DNA from: Desulfobacula toluolica Tol2
Lineage (GTDB): Bacteria > Desulfobacterota > Desulfobacteria > Desulfobacterales > Desulfobacteraceae
Direction of reading: 5' to 3'
Assembly (NCBI RefSeq): GCF_000307105.1
Contig: NC_018645.1
Span: 5,032,001-5,096,000 of the forward strand
DNA: 64,000 bases
Position numbers and translations under genes: made by a program. Below the pieces are notes generated by a model. It did not search any database. It was given only the letters and a program-made list of their open reading frames with translations, and was not told where the DNA came from. Within the stretch, counting starts at the first letter, position 1. Each line of letters opens with the position of its first letter. Positions 52,430-63,314 of this stretch are shown here, one piece after another.

Positions 52430-53548
52430 TTAAAATTTGGCAATAATTTTTCCGGTACACGAAGCATCATAACCTGGAAGACAGCTTAATTCGTTTCGAA
52501 AACTGCTCTTTTGCATTGTATCAAGGGCTGTTTTAACACCTGTGTGGATTAAAAAATCATGGGGTATGACAAGATCACATCTGACCCGGGTGATGGGAAC
52601 AAAGTCAAGATCAAAGGCGGTGGCAACAGCACGCAGACCAAGCGCAACATCACAAATTCCATGTATTATTTTCAGGGCACCCTGGGAATGAGTGTTAACA
52701 ATATCATTATAATCATGAATTGCGGAAAATGGGATATTTGACTTTAAAAGACAATCATCCAGAAGAGTTCTGAGTGCGGCGCCCTTTTCCCTGTTTACAA
52801 AACAGATCCCATCTTGGGCAAGGTCACTTGGTTTTCTGATGTCAAAAGGATTGCCCCTGGCAACCATCAACCCTTCTTCAAAAAAAGCAAAGGCCACAAG
52901 AAGACCTTTAAAATTTTTCAATCCTTTACGGATAAACTCCTGATTGCCGTCAATGGAACCTGTGTCATGCATGTGAATTCCTGCAATATGCGTATACCCG
53001 TCAGCCAATTGACAAATGGATTTTTTACTTGATGCAAAGCGGCAATGAAGAGCTGCATCAGTACGGTTTTTATGAACGTGGTGTCCAAGGATTGAAAAAG
53101 CAGGGTCACACCCCAGAAGCAGGGCTGTGTTTTCCAGCTGTTCATTGGATTTTAAAATCATCACCCTGTTGTTGCCGGGCGCCAGAAGGCCGTCGGCTGC
53201 CTTCATTTCCTCCATAATGGAATTTTTACCGGAAAGAGAATAAGCATAAAGCTTGTCGCGTATCTTTGCAATACTGACCCGGGGGTCGGTTATGGTCTGC
53301 TCATCAACCAGAGCAACGGGTTGATGCTCCTGGAGTTTTTCATAAAAAATATCTTCCACACTGGTATCCAGAACCCTTGCAAGCCTAAGTGCCACAGATG
53401 TGTTGGGCAAATATCGGCCCGCTTCCATATCATATATGGCCTGTCTTTTCAGTCCCACAAGATCTGCCAGTTGTGTCTGTGTAAAATTTTTTTTATTTCG
53501 AATTTCTTTTAACCTGCAGATAATATCCGGGGATTTGACTGATTTCAT
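52430..53548 (-). CDS. XRE-family regulator with PBP-like ligand domain (probable molybdate regulator)
   Basis: Encodes 372 residues. The N-terminal HTH (LKEIRNKKNFTQTQLADLVG, LKRQAIYDMEAGRYLPNTSV) is followed by a linker and a periplasmic-binding-protein-like domain from about 115 to the end (VMILKSNEQLENTALLLGCD, FASSKKSICQLADGYTHIAG, LVAFAFFEEGLMVARGNPFD). This HTH plus PBP_like combination occurs in regulators beside molybdate/tungstate transport genes and is thought to bind the oxyanion or molybdopterin-related ligand. It is divergent from modA, 374 bases away, which fits control of modABC. Confidence 0.85.
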   Translation of the reverse strand: MKSVKSPDIICRLKEIRNKKNFTQTQLADLVGLKRQAIYDMEAGRYLPNTSVALRLARVLDTSVEDIFYEKLQEHQPVALVDEQTITDPRVSIAKIRDKLYAYSLSGKNSIMEEMKAADGLLAPGNNRVMILKSNEQLENTALLLGCDPAFSILGHHVHKNRTDAALHCRFASSKKSICQLADGYTHIAGIHMHDTGSIDGNQEFIRKGLKNFKGLLVAFAFFEEGLMVARGNPFDIRKPSDLAQDGICFVNREKGAALRTLLDDCLLKSNIPFSAIHDYNDIVNTHSQGALKIIHGICDVALGLRAVATAFDLDFVPITRVRCDLVIPHDFLIHTGVKTALDTMQKSSFRNELSCLPGYDASCTGKIIAKF

Positions 53549-53774
53549 GTTTTTATCCTGAATTTTTTGATTCCTGATTTTTTTTTGATTCCTTAGCTTT
53601 TATGTTTAATTGCTTACTGTTATGGCTGATAAAATTGATTTTTTTTCAGGCTGTTATCCTGTTCTTCCCAAACCAGACTCAATATACCACAATATATATA
53701 TTAAAAAAATAAAAATGAAATGTAGCTTTCAATTATATCTTGACGTGTGCAGACATGATTACTATAAAGAAGCT
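53549..53774. other. Regulatory gap between the regulator and modA
   Basis: No CDS; a 63-codon frame at 53610 has no ribosome binding site. It contains AT-rich palindromic sequence (AATATACCACAATATATATA near 53681) that could be an operator. The adjacent modA-proximal part holds repeat copy D. Confidence 0.4.
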
Positions 53775-53874
53775 TTTAACAACCGCCATGGGCAGACTTG
53801 ATTTTTCGTTCAGGTTCACCCACAGCAAAGATTGAAAGTTTCTGTGTGAATTTTTCAAGACTTTCACATAAAAC
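53775..53874 (+). repeat. Dispersed intergenic repeat, copy D (upstream of modA)
   Basis: TAACAACCGCCATGGGCAGA, CCCACAGCAAAGATTGAAAG, then GAATTTTTCAAGACTTTCAC and ATAAAAC align with copy B in the same orientation relative to the gene, with about 15 extra bases after the CCATGG part. Confidence 0.75.
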
Positions 53875-53922
53875 ATTAGAACGTTTTTTTTTAATTTCAT
53901 AACATTGAAGGATGGTATAAAA

Positions 53923-54717
53923 ATGATTTTTTCAAAAACGGCCAACAAAAATTTTCCCGCTATTTTTCTTTTGATAATGATTATCAGCCTTGGATTTTTT
54001 CATCCGGCAACTGCCAAAGAATCAAACAAAATTCTGGTTTTTGCAGCAGCATCAACCACCAATGCCGTTGATGAAATAGGGCAGTTGTTTTCCCAAAAAG
54101 AATACGGCAGGTTTGTACCGTCATTTGCATCTTCCTCAACCCTTGCAAAGCAAATCGCTTCAGGCGCTCCGGCAAATATTTATATATCTGCAAATCCCAA
54201 ATGGATGACATTTCTTGATGATAAACACCTGATTGAAAAGGGAACACGCCGGGATCTGCTTGGCAACAGGATTGTTTTGATTGCACCTGCGGCAAGCAAC
54301 ATAAAAATTGATATTCATCCTGGTTTTGATCTTTTGCCGATAATAGGCACAGAAAAATTAGCCATGGGTGACCCGGATCATGTTCCTGCCGGCATTTATG
54401 GCAAACAGGCTCTAATGAATCTTGGAGTGTGGGATAAAATTGCCCCGAAAGTTGTGAGAGCAAAGGATGTTCGCACGGCCCTTGTGTTTGTTGAACGTCA
54501 GGAGGTCCCCCTGGGAATAGTCTATGCCACTGATGCTGCAATAACAGACAAGGTTAAAGTCGCGGGGATTTTTCCTGAAAACTCCCATCCGCCTGTGACT
54601 TACCAGGCCGCAATTGTAAAGGGCAATGATACCAAAACCGCCCGGGCATTTTACAACTTTATGGAATCTTCTGAAGCAAAAGCAATTTTTAATAAATATG
54701 GATTTTTTGTCAAATAA
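53923..54717 (+). CDS. modA: Molybdate ABC transporter, periplasmic binding protein
   Basis: Encodes 264 residues from ATG 53923 (AGGATGG upstream). A signal peptide (FPAIFLLIMIISLGFF, cleavage near TAKE) leads to the mature protein beginning ILVFAAASTTNAVDEIGQLF. ModA features are FASSSTLAKQIASGAPANIY, LIEKGTRRDLLGNRIVLIAP, MGDPDHVPAGIYGKQAL and GIVYATDAAI. It binds molybdate or tungstate in the periplasm and delivers it to ModB. It starts a three-gene operon with overlapping or near-contiguous genes. Confidence 0.95.
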   Translation: MIFSKTANKNFPAIFLLIMIISLGFFHPATAKESNKILVFAAASTTNAVDEIGQLFSQKEYGRFVPSFASSSTLAKQIASGAPANIYISANPKWMTFLDDKHLIEKGTRRDLLGNRIVLIAPAASNIKIDIHPGFDLLPIIGTEKLAMGDPDHVPAGIYGKQALMNLGVWDKIAPKVVRAKDVRTALVFVERQEVPLGIVYATDAAITDKVKVAGIFPENSHPPVTYQAAIVKGNDTKTARAFYNFMESSEAKAIFNKYGFFVK

Positions 54718-55418
54718 TGTCCTTTTTAAAACTTACACCCTTTGAAATAGAGGCTTTGCTGCTGAGTCTCAAGGTCTCTTTCTGGGCTGTGTTTATTTCT
54801 TTTGGTCCCGGTATCGCTGCTGCATGGCTGCTTGCCAAAAAAAAATTTCCAGGAAAAGCCCTGTTTGACAGTTTGATTCATATTCCCCTTGTTCTTCCCC
54901 CTGTGGTAACCGGATATTTTCTCCTTGTCTGCATGGGCCGCAAAGGAGTTCTGGGTGAGGCACTCTTTAACCTTACGGGGATCAGCTTTGCCTTTAACTG
55001 GAAAGGAGCTGCCCTTGCATCTGCTGTGATGGCCTTTCCCTTGTTTGTCCGGGCGGTGAGACTCTCAATGGAAGGCATTGATGCCGGCCTTGAAGATGCA
55101 GCCCAAACACTTGGCGCAGGCAAAATAAAAATTTTTTTCACCATCACCCTTCCATTGATCGTTCCGGGAATTTTAACCGGCATGATCCTGGCCTTTGCAA
55201 GAAGTTTAAGTGAATTTGGTGCAACCATCACCTTTGTATCAAACATACCAGGTGAGACCCGCACCCTGCCACTGGCTTTGTATACCATGACCCAGATGCC
55301 GGATGGAGACTCAGGTGCCATGAGACTGTGTATCATTTCCATTGTAACGGCATTTTTTGCCCTCATGGCATCAGATTATCTGTCACAGAAACTATCCAAA
55401 ATAGTTAAAGGAGATTAG
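54717..55418 (+). CDS. modB: Molybdate ABC transporter permease
   Basis: Encodes 233 residues. Its ATG shares a base with the modA stop. Five to six TM helices are predicted (ALLLSLKVSFWAVFISFGPG, IPLVLPPVVTGYFLLVCMGR and others). The EAA loop that docks ModC is EDAAQTLGAGKIKIFFTITL. FARSLSEFGATITFVSNIPG is the typical ModB segment after it. It forms the membrane channel as a homodimer. Confidence 0.95.
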   Translation: MSFLKLTPFEIEALLLSLKVSFWAVFISFGPGIAAAWLLAKKKFPGKALFDSLIHIPLVLPPVVTGYFLLVCMGRKGVLGEALFNLTGISFAFNWKGAALASAVMAFPLFVRAVRLSMEGIDAGLEDAAQTLGAGKIKIFFTITLPLIVPGILTGMILAFARSLSEFGATITFVSNIPGETRTLPLALYTMTQMPDGDSGAMRLCIISIVTAFFALMASDYLSQKLSKIVKGD

Positions 55419-55425
55419 TCAAACC

Positions 55426-56139
55426 ATGATTGACATCAATCTTGCAAAACAATACAAAGAGTTTGAAATCAAGGTCAGGTATTCATGCCCGGATATCGGT
55501 ATTACAGCACTCTTAGGACGATCAGGCTCCGGCAAGACTTCGGTTATCAATATGATAGCCGGGTTAACCAGGCCTGACAACGGGCACATTATTATAAATG
55601 ACCGATGTGTCTACGATTCCGGCAAAAAAATTCATATTGCACCTGAAAAAAGACGGTTCGGGTATGTTTTCCAGGAAGGAAGACTTTTTCCGCATTTGTC
55701 CGTGATGTCCAACCTGACCTATGGGATGAAATTAGTGCCTGTGGATGAGCGATATATAGAGATTGACCAGGTGGTTGACCTGTTAGACCTTTCAAGCCTT
55801 CTCAACCGCAGGCCCGCAAAATTGTCCGGAGGTGAAAAGCAGCGGGTGGCAATGGGCAGAGCCCTTCTGACAAGCCCTTATCTCCTGCTCATGGATGAAC
55901 CTTTAGCCTCGCTTGATGAAGCAAGAAAAAACGAAGTGCTTCCTTTTATCAAAAGACTTTCAACCAATTTGTCCATACCGGTTCTGTATGTAACCCACAG
56001 CATGGATGAAATCTTAATGATTGCCAAAAAAATTCTTGTGTTAAGCCATGGCAGCCTCAAGGCAGCCGGAAAAACCAGGGATATTTTAAGTATGGATTAT
56101 TTCCAGGAAATAACAGGGGCAATGGCCTTGAAAAATTAA
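55426..56139 (+). CDS. modC: Molybdate ABC transporter ATPase, lacking the Mop domain
   Basis: Encodes 237 residues. Walker A is LLGRSGSGKTSVINM, Q-loop FGYVFQEGRLFPHLSVMSNL, signature LSGGEKQRVAMGRA, Walker B LLLMDEPLASLDE and H-loop YVTHSMDE. Typical ModC proteins are about 350 residues with a C-terminal TOBE/Mop domain for feedback inhibition by molybdate; here the protein ends just after the ATPase domain. Regulation may therefore act at transcription through the PBP-like regulator. The stop codon lies in the terminator stem. Confidence 0.93.
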   Translation: MIDINLAKQYKEFEIKVRYSCPDIGITALLGRSGSGKTSVINMIAGLTRPDNGHIIINDRCVYDSGKKIHIAPEKRRFGYVFQEGRLFPHLSVMSNLTYGMKLVPVDERYIEIDQVVDLLDLSSLLNRRPAKLSGGEKQRVAMGRALLTSPYLLLMDEPLASLDEARKNEVLPFIKRLSTNLSIPVLYVTHSMDEILMIAKKILVLSHGSLKAAGKTRDILSMDYFQEITGAMALKN

Positions 56140-56185
56140 CGATACAATTTATTTGATTGTGTCGCTTGATTGTATCGTTAATTTT
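56132..56185. terminator. Bidirectional terminator between modC and the radical SAM gene
   Basis: A perfect 17-bp inverted repeat, AAAATTAACGATACAAT and ATTGTATCGTTAATTTT, with a 20-base loop between convergent genes. One arm contains the modC stop codon. Confidence 0.85.
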
Positions 56186-56193
56186 ATCTGCCG

Positions 56194-57189
56194 TTAAATG
56201 GAAATTTCCTCTTTGAGCATGCAGCAGGCAATCTTATGTTCAGGATCACCTGATTCATTATATGCAAGGTTCTGGGGCTGGATCATTTTGTTCATGACAC
56301 AGCCTTCGGGAATGGTAAGATCAAACAGGTCTTTTTCATTGATTTTTGGTGTGGCAACCAGTTTGTTATGTTTGATTTCATAAGAATGCAAAGGAAAATC
56401 TTCACAGACAGGGCATTGGTATACCCTGCCATTGGGAAAAACAAAATAATTATCCGCCACATGACCGGCGCATTGAAAAGTTTCATCCTCATCAAGAAAC
56501 ACCTTTGGATAGGTCACAATAATACCCTGGGCCGCGATTGTTTCCGCCACCCCGGGAATAATGTTCAGCCAGGTTTCTTTTGAGACCTGAAGCTTTCCAT
56601 CCGTTTTTGAGGATTTGCCCCTGATGCCGATCACCTGGATAAAAAAGCGGTCAATGTCCAGTCCCCTGACAATATCCGGCATAAGCTCAAGTTCATGAAT
56701 ATTTTGATCCGACACCGTGTAGATCATTGAGCAGGAAAAATTTCTGGCCCGTGCTTTTTGAATACCCTCCATAACCGTATCATAGGTTCCCTCTCCCCGG
56801 ATGGCATCATTGGTATGCCTTGTGGCACCATCCAGAGAAAACGACAGAAAATCAATATCGTCGCAGCAAATTTTATCCAGGATATCATGGAACAGGTATC
56901 CGTTGGTATCAATGGTAATGGATTTAAATCCAAGGCCTTTTGCCGATTTGACAGCCAGATGAAGATCCGGGTGAAGAGTAGGTTCACCCCCTAAGAAAAT
57001 AACATTGGTCTGGGCGGCTTTTTTTGAAAAAAGTGCGAGCCAGTCCCTGATGGTATCAATATCAAGGGTGTTGGCCCCGTGCTGTTCCCTGTTGATATAA
57101 CAATGGGTACAAGACAGGTTGCACCTGGTCAGGATATGAAAGAAAAGGTTGGAAGAATCTTTTGAAAATGCCACGGTTTGTTTTTGCAT
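56194..57189 (-). CDS. Radical SAM/SPASM-type protein
   Basis: Encodes 331 residues from ATG 57189; an upstream ATG at 57207 lies within purF. The radical SAM cluster motif is TRCNLSCTHCYINR (about 23-36). The SAM-binding GGEPTLHPDLH and FLSFSLDGATRHTNDAIRG follow. The C-terminal region has further cysteines (FQCAGH, YQCPVCEDF, GCVMNK, ACCM) suited to an auxiliary FeS cluster as in SPASM proteins. These enzymes modify peptides or act in cofactor and sulfatase maturation. No peptide substrate gene is next to it; the substrate is unknown. Confidence 0.88.
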   Translation of the reverse strand: MQKQTVAFSKDSSNLFFHILTRCNLSCTHCYINREQHGANTLDIDTIRDWLALFSKKAAQTNVIFLGGEPTLHPDLHLAVKSAKGLGFKSITIDTNGYLFHDILDKICCDDIDFLSFSLDGATRHTNDAIRGEGTYDTVMEGIQKARARNFSCSMIYTVSDQNIHELELMPDIVRGLDIDRFFIQVIGIRGKSSKTDGKLQVSKETWLNIIPGVAETIAAQGIIVTYPKVFLDEDETFQCAGHVADNYFVFPNGRVYQCPVCEDFPLHSYEIKHNKLVATPKINEKDLFDLTIPEGCVMNKMIQPQNLAYNESGDPEHKIACCMLKEEISI

Positions 57190-57194
57190 ATTAT

Positions 57195-58610
57195 CTACCC
57201 CATACACTGCTTGGTAAAATTCGGATCAAAGGCAACCGGGTAGTTTCCGTCAAAACAGGCTTTGCAAAAATTTTGCTCCGGGTTTTTCACCCCGGATGCT
57301 TCCAGCATGCCCTCAATGGAAAGGTAGTGCAGAGAATCAAGACCCAGGTAGTCCCGAAGTTCTTCCACGGATTTTTGGGCGGCAATCAATTCTCCTTTGG
57401 AAGAAAAATCAATGCCGTAATAACAGGGAAATTTATGAGGAGGACAGGAGATGCGCATATGAACCTTTTTTACCCCAAGCTCCCGCAGTGCTTTAACCCG
57501 GGTCTTTGCAGTGGTGCCGCGAATAATGGAATCTTCAATAATAATAATATCCTTGCCTTTGATCAATTCCCTGACCGGGTTGAGTTTCACCCGGACGGCA
57601 AAATCCCGCATGGACTGGGTGGGCTGTATAAAACTTCGCCCAACATAATGGTTGCGAATCATGCCCATTTCAAAGGGAATGCCCGATTCTTTTGCATACC
57701 CGATGGCCGCGTAATTGCCCGAATCCGGGAACGGCATGACAAGATCGGCCTCCACAGGTGCTTCCTGGGCCAGCCGCCTTCCATGGGCTTTTCTCATCTC
57801 ATAGACATTTTTTCCGTCAATAGTGGAGTCGGGTCTGGCAAAATAAATATATTCAAAGATGCACAAAGATTTATGCTCGGCAGCCTTGGGATGTCTGATG
57901 CTTCTGATACCGTCTTCATTAATGATGACGATTTCTCCGGGATCAAGCTCCCGGATGAATTCGGCCTGGATCAAATCAAAGGCACAGGTCTCTGAGGCCA
58001 ACACATAATGGCCGTTGAGTTTTCCAAGGGCCAGGGGCCTGAATCCGTTGGGGTCTTTTATGCCGATGATTTCACCCTTGCAGGTTAAAAGGACCATGGA
58101 ATAGGCCCCTTCAATTTTTGAAACCGCCTTTAAAATCGCACTCTCATAATCCCCTTTGATAAGGTTCTTGATAAACAGGTGCAAAAAAACCTCAGAATCC
58201 ATGGTGGTCTGAAAGATGGAGCCCTGCTCTTCCAGCTCTTCTTTAAGAATATGGGCATTCACCAGGTTCCCGTTATGTGCCACGGCATAGGATCTGTGCC
58301 TGTGGTTTGCCACAAAGGGCTGGGCATTGGTCAATACTGAATCCCCTGTGGTGGAATACCGGACATGGCCTATGGCAGAGCCGCCTTCAATTCTTTCCAG
58401 ATCCTCCATGTTGAATATTTCAGGCACAAGGCCCATGCCTTTATGAGAAAAAATCGCATCATCAACCCCCCGGTTAACTGAGATGCCTGCACTCTCCTGC
58501 CCCCTGTGCTGGAGGGCATACAAGCCGAAATAGGTTATTTTGGCCGCTTCGGGATGTTTATACAACCCGAATACCCCACATTCATCTTTGGGTCTTTCTT
58601 GTTTTATCAT
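57195..58610 (-). CDS. purF: Amidophosphoribosyltransferase
   Basis: Encodes 471 residues from ATG 58610; an ATG at 58622 overlaps the carB stop. Ten residues precede the catalytic Cys (RPKDECGVFGLYKHPE), a propeptide as in the Bacillus subtilis type. The glutaminase domain (ALQHRGQESAGI, HNGNLVNA) is followed by the PRTase domain with IIIEDSIIRGTTAKTRVKAL. Cysteines in HKSLCIFEYIYF, ISCPPHKFPCYYG and NFCKACF fit the 4Fe-4S ligands of that class, implying oxygen sensitivity. It catalyses the first step of purine synthesis. It follows carB directly, a nucleotide-synthesis grouping. Confidence 0.95.
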   Translation of the reverse strand: MIKQERPKDECGVFGLYKHPEAAKITYFGLYALQHRGQESAGISVNRGVDDAIFSHKGMGLVPEIFNMEDLERIEGGSAIGHVRYSTTGDSVLTNAQPFVANHRHRSYAVAHNGNLVNAHILKEELEEQGSIFQTTMDSEVFLHLFIKNLIKGDYESAILKAVSKIEGAYSMVLLTCKGEIIGIKDPNGFRPLALGKLNGHYVLASETCAFDLIQAEFIRELDPGEIVIINEDGIRSIRHPKAAEHKSLCIFEYIYFARPDSTIDGKNVYEMRKAHGRRLAQEAPVEADLVMPFPDSGNYAAIGYAKESGIPFEMGMIRNHYVGRSFIQPTQSMRDFAVRVKLNPVRELIKGKDIIIIEDSIIRGTTAKTRVKALRELGVKKVHMRISCPPHKFPCYYGIDFSSKGELIAAQKSVEELRDYLGLDSLHYLSIEGMLEASGVKNPEQNFCKACFDGNYPVAFDPNFTKQCMG

Positions 58611-58614
58611 TAAA

Positions 58615-61600
58615 TCATGCATGCTTGTTTTCCAGGTGATAATCTTGAATGGGCTTTACAGACAGGCCTTCTTTTTTCAGGGCCTCAATGGCACTGCAAA
58701 TGGCCTTAGTTCCGTCCGTTGTCGTGGCATAAGGAATCTTATACTTGATGGCGGCCCGCCTGATTTCATATCCGTCCTGTTTGGTCTGGCTGGATGCACC
58801 AGTGTTTAAAATCAACTGAATTTCATTATTTTTAACGGCATCCACAACATGGGGACGGCCTGCCGATACTTTTTTGATCAGCTTTGCGGGAACATTGTTC
58901 TCTTCAAGAAAGCTTGACGTTCCCCTTGTGGCCATGATGGTGAATCCCATTTCATGAAAACTTCTGGCAACCGGCAGGGCCGCAGCCTTATCCTTGTCCT
59001 GAACACTGATAAAAACCGTGCCTTCAGTGGGAAGCTTTTGTCCTGCTGCAAGCTGGGCTTTGGCAACGGCAGCACCCAGATCCTTGTCAATCCCCATCAC
59101 TTCACCCGTGGATTTCATTTCAGGCCCAAGCACCGGATCAACATTGTCAAACCGATCAAAAGGCATAACAGCTTCCTTGACACAATAATAGTGAGGAATC
59201 ACTTCTTTGGTAATGCCCAGTTCATCAAGGGTTTTTCCCAGCATGACTTTTGTGGCAAGCTTGGCCAGAGGAACGCCAATGGCTTTGGAGACAAAGGGAA
59301 TGGTTCGCGAAGCCCTCGGGTTGACCTCAATAATATAGACCGTGTCATTCATAATACCGAACTGGATGTTCATCAGGCCCCTGACATTGAGTTCTTTGGC
59401 AATGGCCCGCGCAGCATCTGCCATTTCATCAATATGGGTTTGGGAAATAGAATAGGGCGGCAGCACACAGGCAGAATCGCCCGAATGAATACCAGCCTCT
59501 TCAATATGCTCCATCATGCCGCCGATAACGGTTTTTTCGCCGTCCGAGATCACATCCACATCCAGCTCAAAAGCTTCTTCAAGAAACTTGTCAATAAGGA
59601 CAGGCTTGTCTGGAGACGCCTGGACTGCCAGATCAAAATATTCTTCAAGATCACTTTCATCATATACGATTTTCATGGCACGGCCGCCCAGAACAAAAGA
59701 AGGCCGAACCATGACAGGATAACCGATATCCCTTGCCACTCGCTGTGCGTCTTCATAGCTGAAGGCAATTCCGTTTTCAGGCTGCCTCAGTCCCAGTTTG
59801 TTGAGCATCTCCTGAAAAAGATCCCGGTCTTCGGCCCGGTCAATGCTGTCCGGGCTGGTTCCTATGATGGGAACACCGGCTTTTTGAAGATCCGAAGCAA
59901 GGTTCAGGGGAGTCTGGCCGCCAAACTGAACAATAACGCCGTATGGTTTTTCCTTTTCAACAATGTGCAGCACATCTTCACGGGTCAGGGGTTCAAAATA
60001 GAGCTTGTCAGAGGTGTCATAGTCCGTGGAAACAGTCTCAGGATTGGAGTTGACCATGATAGACTCCACGCCTTCTTCTCGAAGGGCAAACGAGGCGTGA
60101 ACACAGCAGTAGTCAAATTCAATGCCCTGCCCTATCCGGTTGGGGCCGCCACCCAGGATAATGACTTTTTTCCTGTCCGACACCCTGGCTTCACATTCTG
60201 TCTCATAGGTTGAATAATAATAGGGCGTGGCAGCCCTGAATTCTGCGGCACAGGTATCCACAAGTTTGTACACCGGAACGATGCCAAGGTCTTTTCGGGT
60301 CTGCTCAATCTGTTTGTCCGTCAGCTTTGTCAGGTATGCCAGCTGCACATCCGAGAACCCGTATTTTTTCGCTTTTTCAAACAAATCCCTGGGAAGGTCT
60401 TTGCCGGCAAGCAGAATCTGTTTTTCAAGATCCACGATCTGCTTCATCTGGTTGAGAAACCAGGGGTCAATGCCGGTCATTTCATAGATCATGGTAATGG
60501 GCATGTCGTGTTCAATGGCATATTTCAGGTAGAACAGACGCTGGGAATTGGGCGTGGACAGCTTGTACTCCAGTTCATTGCCCGCAACACTTCCGGGCAG
60601 CGGATCTTTTCCATCTCCGCCAAAACCGGCCCTGCCTATTTCAAGGGACCGTATCCCTTTTTGAAGGGCTTCCTTGAATGTCCTGCCAATAGCCATGGTT
60701 TCACCCACAGATTTCATTGCAGTGGTCAAAACATCTTCGGTTTCAGGAAATTTCTCAAAGGTCCACCTGGGAATTTTGACCACGCAATAGTCAATGGACG
60801 GTTCAAAACAGGCCAGGGTTTCTCCGGTGATATCATTGGTAATTTCATCCAGAGTATATCCAACCGCAAGTTTGGCTGCAATTTTCGCAATGGGAAATCC
60901 CGTGGCTTTGGAAGCAAGAGCCGAACTTCTGGACACCCTCGGGTTCATCTCCACCACAATAATATCCCCGTTTTCCGGATTAACGGCAAACTGGACATTG
61001 GATCCGCCCGTATCCACACCAATTTCTCTGATAATGGCGATGGACGCGTCCCGAAGCTTCTGGTATTCCTTGTCCGAAAGAGTCTGGGCCGGGGCCACTG
61101 TTATGGAATCACCAGTGTGTACTCCCATGGCATCAACATTTTCAATGGAACAGATGATCACAACATTATCGGCATGATCCCGCATCACTTCCAGCTCATA
61201 CTCTTTCCAGCCGAGAACGGATTCCTCCAGCATCACCTGGGTGATTAGACTTGCGTCAAGGCCGGACTTTGAAAGACTGAGAACCTCTTCCATGTTATAA
61301 GCCACCCCTCCACCGGTTCCGCCAAGAGTAAAACTGGGCCTGACAATGATGGGAAAGCCGATACGCCTTGAAACGGTTTCCACTTCATGCATATTGGTGG
61401 CAAAACCGCTTTTGGGGATTCTCAAGCCGATTTTATTCATGGCATCCCGGAAAAGTTCCCGGTCTTCGGCTTTGTTAATGGCATCTTCAGACGCCCCGAT
61501 CATCTCCACATTATATTTTTCAAGAACACCTGCTTTAGCAGCTTCAATGGCCGTATTCAAACCGGTCTGGCCGCCCAGGGTTGGCAAAAGGGCGTCGGGC

Positions 61601-61845
61601 CGTTCCTTTTCAATGACCTTGGCAACGGTTTCAGGTGTGACAGGTTCAATATAGACCCGGTCGGCAGTTTCAGGGTCGGTCATGATGGTGGCAGGGTTTG
61701 AATTGATCAGTATGACTTCATACCCTTCCTCTTTCAGGGCTTTACAGGCCTGGGTGCCGGAGTAATCAAACTCGCAGGCCTGGCTGATAATAATCGGGCC
61801 TGCACCAATAATCAGGATTTTTTTAATGTCTTCACGCTTTGGCAT
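58615..61845 (-). CDS. carB: Carbamoyl phosphate synthase large subunit
   Basis: Encodes 1076 residues from ATG 61845; a TTG at 61851 is also in frame. It has two homologous ATP-grasp halves: the first starts [20 protein letters not shown] and the second [20 protein letters not shown]. The C-terminal ~140 residues form the MGS-like allosteric domain ([20 protein letters not shown]). The length matches E. coli CarB. It makes carbamoyl phosphate for arginine and pyrimidines using ammonia tunnelled from CarA. It overlaps carA by 14 bases. Confidence 0.97.
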   Translation of the reverse strand: MPKREDIKKILIIGAGPIIISQACEFDYSGTQACKALKEEGYEVILINSNPATIMTDPETADRVYIEPVTPETVAKVIEKERPDALLPTLGGQTGLNTAIEAAKAGVLEKYNVEMIGASEDAINKAEDRELFRDAMNKIGLRIPKSGFATNMHEVETVSRRIGFPIIVRPSFTLGGTGGGVAYNMEEVLSLSKSGLDASLITQVMLEESVLGWKEYELEVMRDHADNVVIICSIENVDAMGVHTGDSITVAPAQTLSDKEYQKLRDASIAIIREIGVDTGGSNVQFAVNPENGDIIVVEMNPRVSRSSALASKATGFPIAKIAAKLAVGYTLDEITNDITGETLACFEPSIDYCVVKIPRWTFEKFPETEDVLTTAMKSVGETMAIGRTFKEALQKGIRSLEIGRAGFGGDGKDPLPGSVAGNELEYKLSTPNSQRLFYLKYAIEHDMPITMIYEMTGIDPWFLNQMKQIVDLEKQILLAGKDLPRDLFEKAKKYGFSDVQLAYLTKLTDKQIEQTRKDLGIVPVYKLVDTCAAEFRAATPYYYSTYETECEARVSDRKKVIILGGGPNRIGQGIEFDYCCVHASFALREEGVESIMVNSNPETVSTDYDTSDKLYFEPLTREDVLHIVEKEKPYGVIVQFGGQTPLNLASDLQKAGVPIIGTSPDSIDRAEDRDLFQEMLNKLGLRQPENGIAFSYEDAQRVARDIGYPVMVRPSFVLGGRAMKIVYDESDLEEYFDLAVQASPDKPVLIDKFLEEAFELDVDVISDGEKTVIGGMMEHIEEAGIHSGDSACVLPPYSISQTHIDEMADAARAIAKELNVRGLMNIQFGIMNDTVYIIEVNPRASRTIPFVSKAIGVPLAKLATKVMLGKTLDELGITKEVIPHYYCVKEAVMPFDRFDNVDPVLGPEMKSTGEVMGIDKDLGAAVAKAQLAAGQKLPTEGTVFISVQDKDKAAALPVARSFHEMGFTIMATRGTSSFLEENNVPAKLIKKVSAGRPHVVDAVKNNEIQLILNTGASSQTKQDGYEIRRAAIKYKIPYATTTDGTKAICSAIEALKKEGLSVKPIQDYHLENKHA

Positions 61846-62974
61846 CTTCAATCACTTTTGCAAATTGGTTAAAAAGATAGGCTGAATCATGAGGGCCGGG
61901 GGATGCTTCTGGATGATATTGTACGGCAAACGCCTTGATGGTGTCATTGCTAAGACCCTCAAGGGAATCTTCATTCAAATTAATATGGGTCATGACGGAA
62001 TGATCCTTGCCGATTGTATTTAAATCCACGGCAAAGCCATGATTCTGGGAGGTGATTTCAACCTTGTTGGTGGAAAGATTTTTAACAGGCTGGTTGCCTC
62101 CTCTGTGACCGAATTTGATTTTCATGGTTTTTCCGCCCATGGCAATGCCTAAAAGCTGCATGCCCAGACAAATTCCAAATATGGGAACAAATCCAAGAAG
62201 TGCCTTTATGGTGTCAACAGCATAAGTCACAGGTTCGGGGTCTCCGGGACCATTGGACAGAAAAACACCTTCTGGCCTGAGACTCTTGATGATATCTGCA
62301 TCCGTCCTGGCAGGAACCACAAGGACTTCACATCCTGCTTTTTCCAGACACCGGATAATATTGTATTTTATGCCGAAATCAAGGGCCACAACACAATGTT
62401 TCTTGCCCCTGAACCGCCAGATTAAAGGGTCATTCAATTTATTGGTATCAATATAATCCGGCTGGTTATATTTCCAGAAATAGGGTTTTTTTGTGGTGAC
62501 TTTTTCCACAAGATCGCTGCCCTGCATGGAAGGTATCTGAACGGCCTTTTGAACCAGGGAAGCTGGATCAAAATCCGAGGTGGAGATAATAGCACGCATG
62601 GCCCCGGATTTTCTGATGTGCCTCACCAGGGCCCTTGTGTCCAGATCGTGGATACCCAGCACATGGCCTTTGATCAGATAATCTGCCAGGGTTCCTCTGG
62701 ATCTGAAATTGCTGGGAAAATCCTGGTATTCTTTTACAATAAATGCCGCCGCCTGAATCCTGTCGGATTCAATATCCTCTGGGCAGACACCGTAATTTCC
62801 AATCAACGGATAAGTCATGGTGACCATTTGGCCATGGTAGGAGGGGTCGGTCAGGATTTCCTGATATCCTGTCATGCTGGTATTGAAAACAACTTCTCCT
62901 GTTGCTTCACCAGGTCCGGTAAAACTTCTGCAGGGAAAAATTCTGCCGTCTTCAAGGGCTAATAATGCTTTCAT
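61832..62974 (-). CDS. carA: Carbamoyl phosphate synthase small subunit
   Basis: Encodes 380 residues. The N-terminal CarA-specific domain ([40 protein letters not shown]) is followed by the class I glutaminase with [12 protein letters not shown] (nucleophile Cys) and the catalytic His/Glu in [13 protein letters not shown]. It hydrolyses glutamine and passes ammonia to CarB. It is the first gene of the carA-carB-purF run. The 340 bases upstream hold no CDS and no clear operator. Confidence 0.97.
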   Translation of the reverse strand: MKALLALEDGRIFPCRSFTGPGEATGEVVFNTSMTGYQEILTDPSYHGQMVTMTYPLIGNYGVCPEDIESDRIQAAAFIVKEYQDFPSNFRSRGTLADYLIKGHVLGIHDLDTRALVRHIRKSGAMRAIISTSDFDPASLVQKAVQIPSMQGSDLVEKVTTKKPYFWKYNQPDYIDTNKLNDPLIWRFRGKKHCVVALDFGIKYNIIRCLEKAGCEVLVVPARTDADIIKSLRPEGVFLSNGPGDPEPVTYAVDTIKALLGFVPIFGICLGMQLLGIAMGGKTMKIKFGHRGGNQPVKNLSTNKVEITSQNHGFAVDLNTIGKDHSVMTHINLNEDSLEGLSNDTIKAFAVQYHPEASPGPHDSAYLFNQFAKVIEDAKA

Positions 62975-63314
62975 AAAAATTTACACCTGTTAACCTTATG
63001 TATTGATATAAATAATCCGGGCCGAACCCGGATCATCGTTGCATCCTGCCTTTGTAAATTCAACCTGTTTAGATAACATAATTTGTGTAATTTTGGCAAG
63101 TTAGTTCTTTTCAGGCCGGACATTTGACCGGACATTTGATAAAAATAATAACTTCATTGGCCTGAAGTTAATTTTACTCCTTAAGCGATATTATTGCCGA
63201 GGCCGGGAATGATTAAATACCGTCTTACACCGGTGGCAAAGATGATTTACTGATATCAGAACAAAAGTCGAATAGATTGGCCTTGCCAGCAAAAACAAGG
63301 CATCTGCATAGTTA
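62975..63314. other. Intergenic region upstream of carA
   Basis: There is no CDS. It presumably contains the carA promoter on the minus strand and the transcript end of yjbQ. The AT-rich block around 63070-63105 is the likeliest promoter position. I see no strong hairpin or known riboswitch. Confidence 0.4.

Noticed and set aside
58954-60213. 419-codon plus-strand frame
   Set aside because: Fully antisense to carB, which is unmistakable; a codon-bias shadow.
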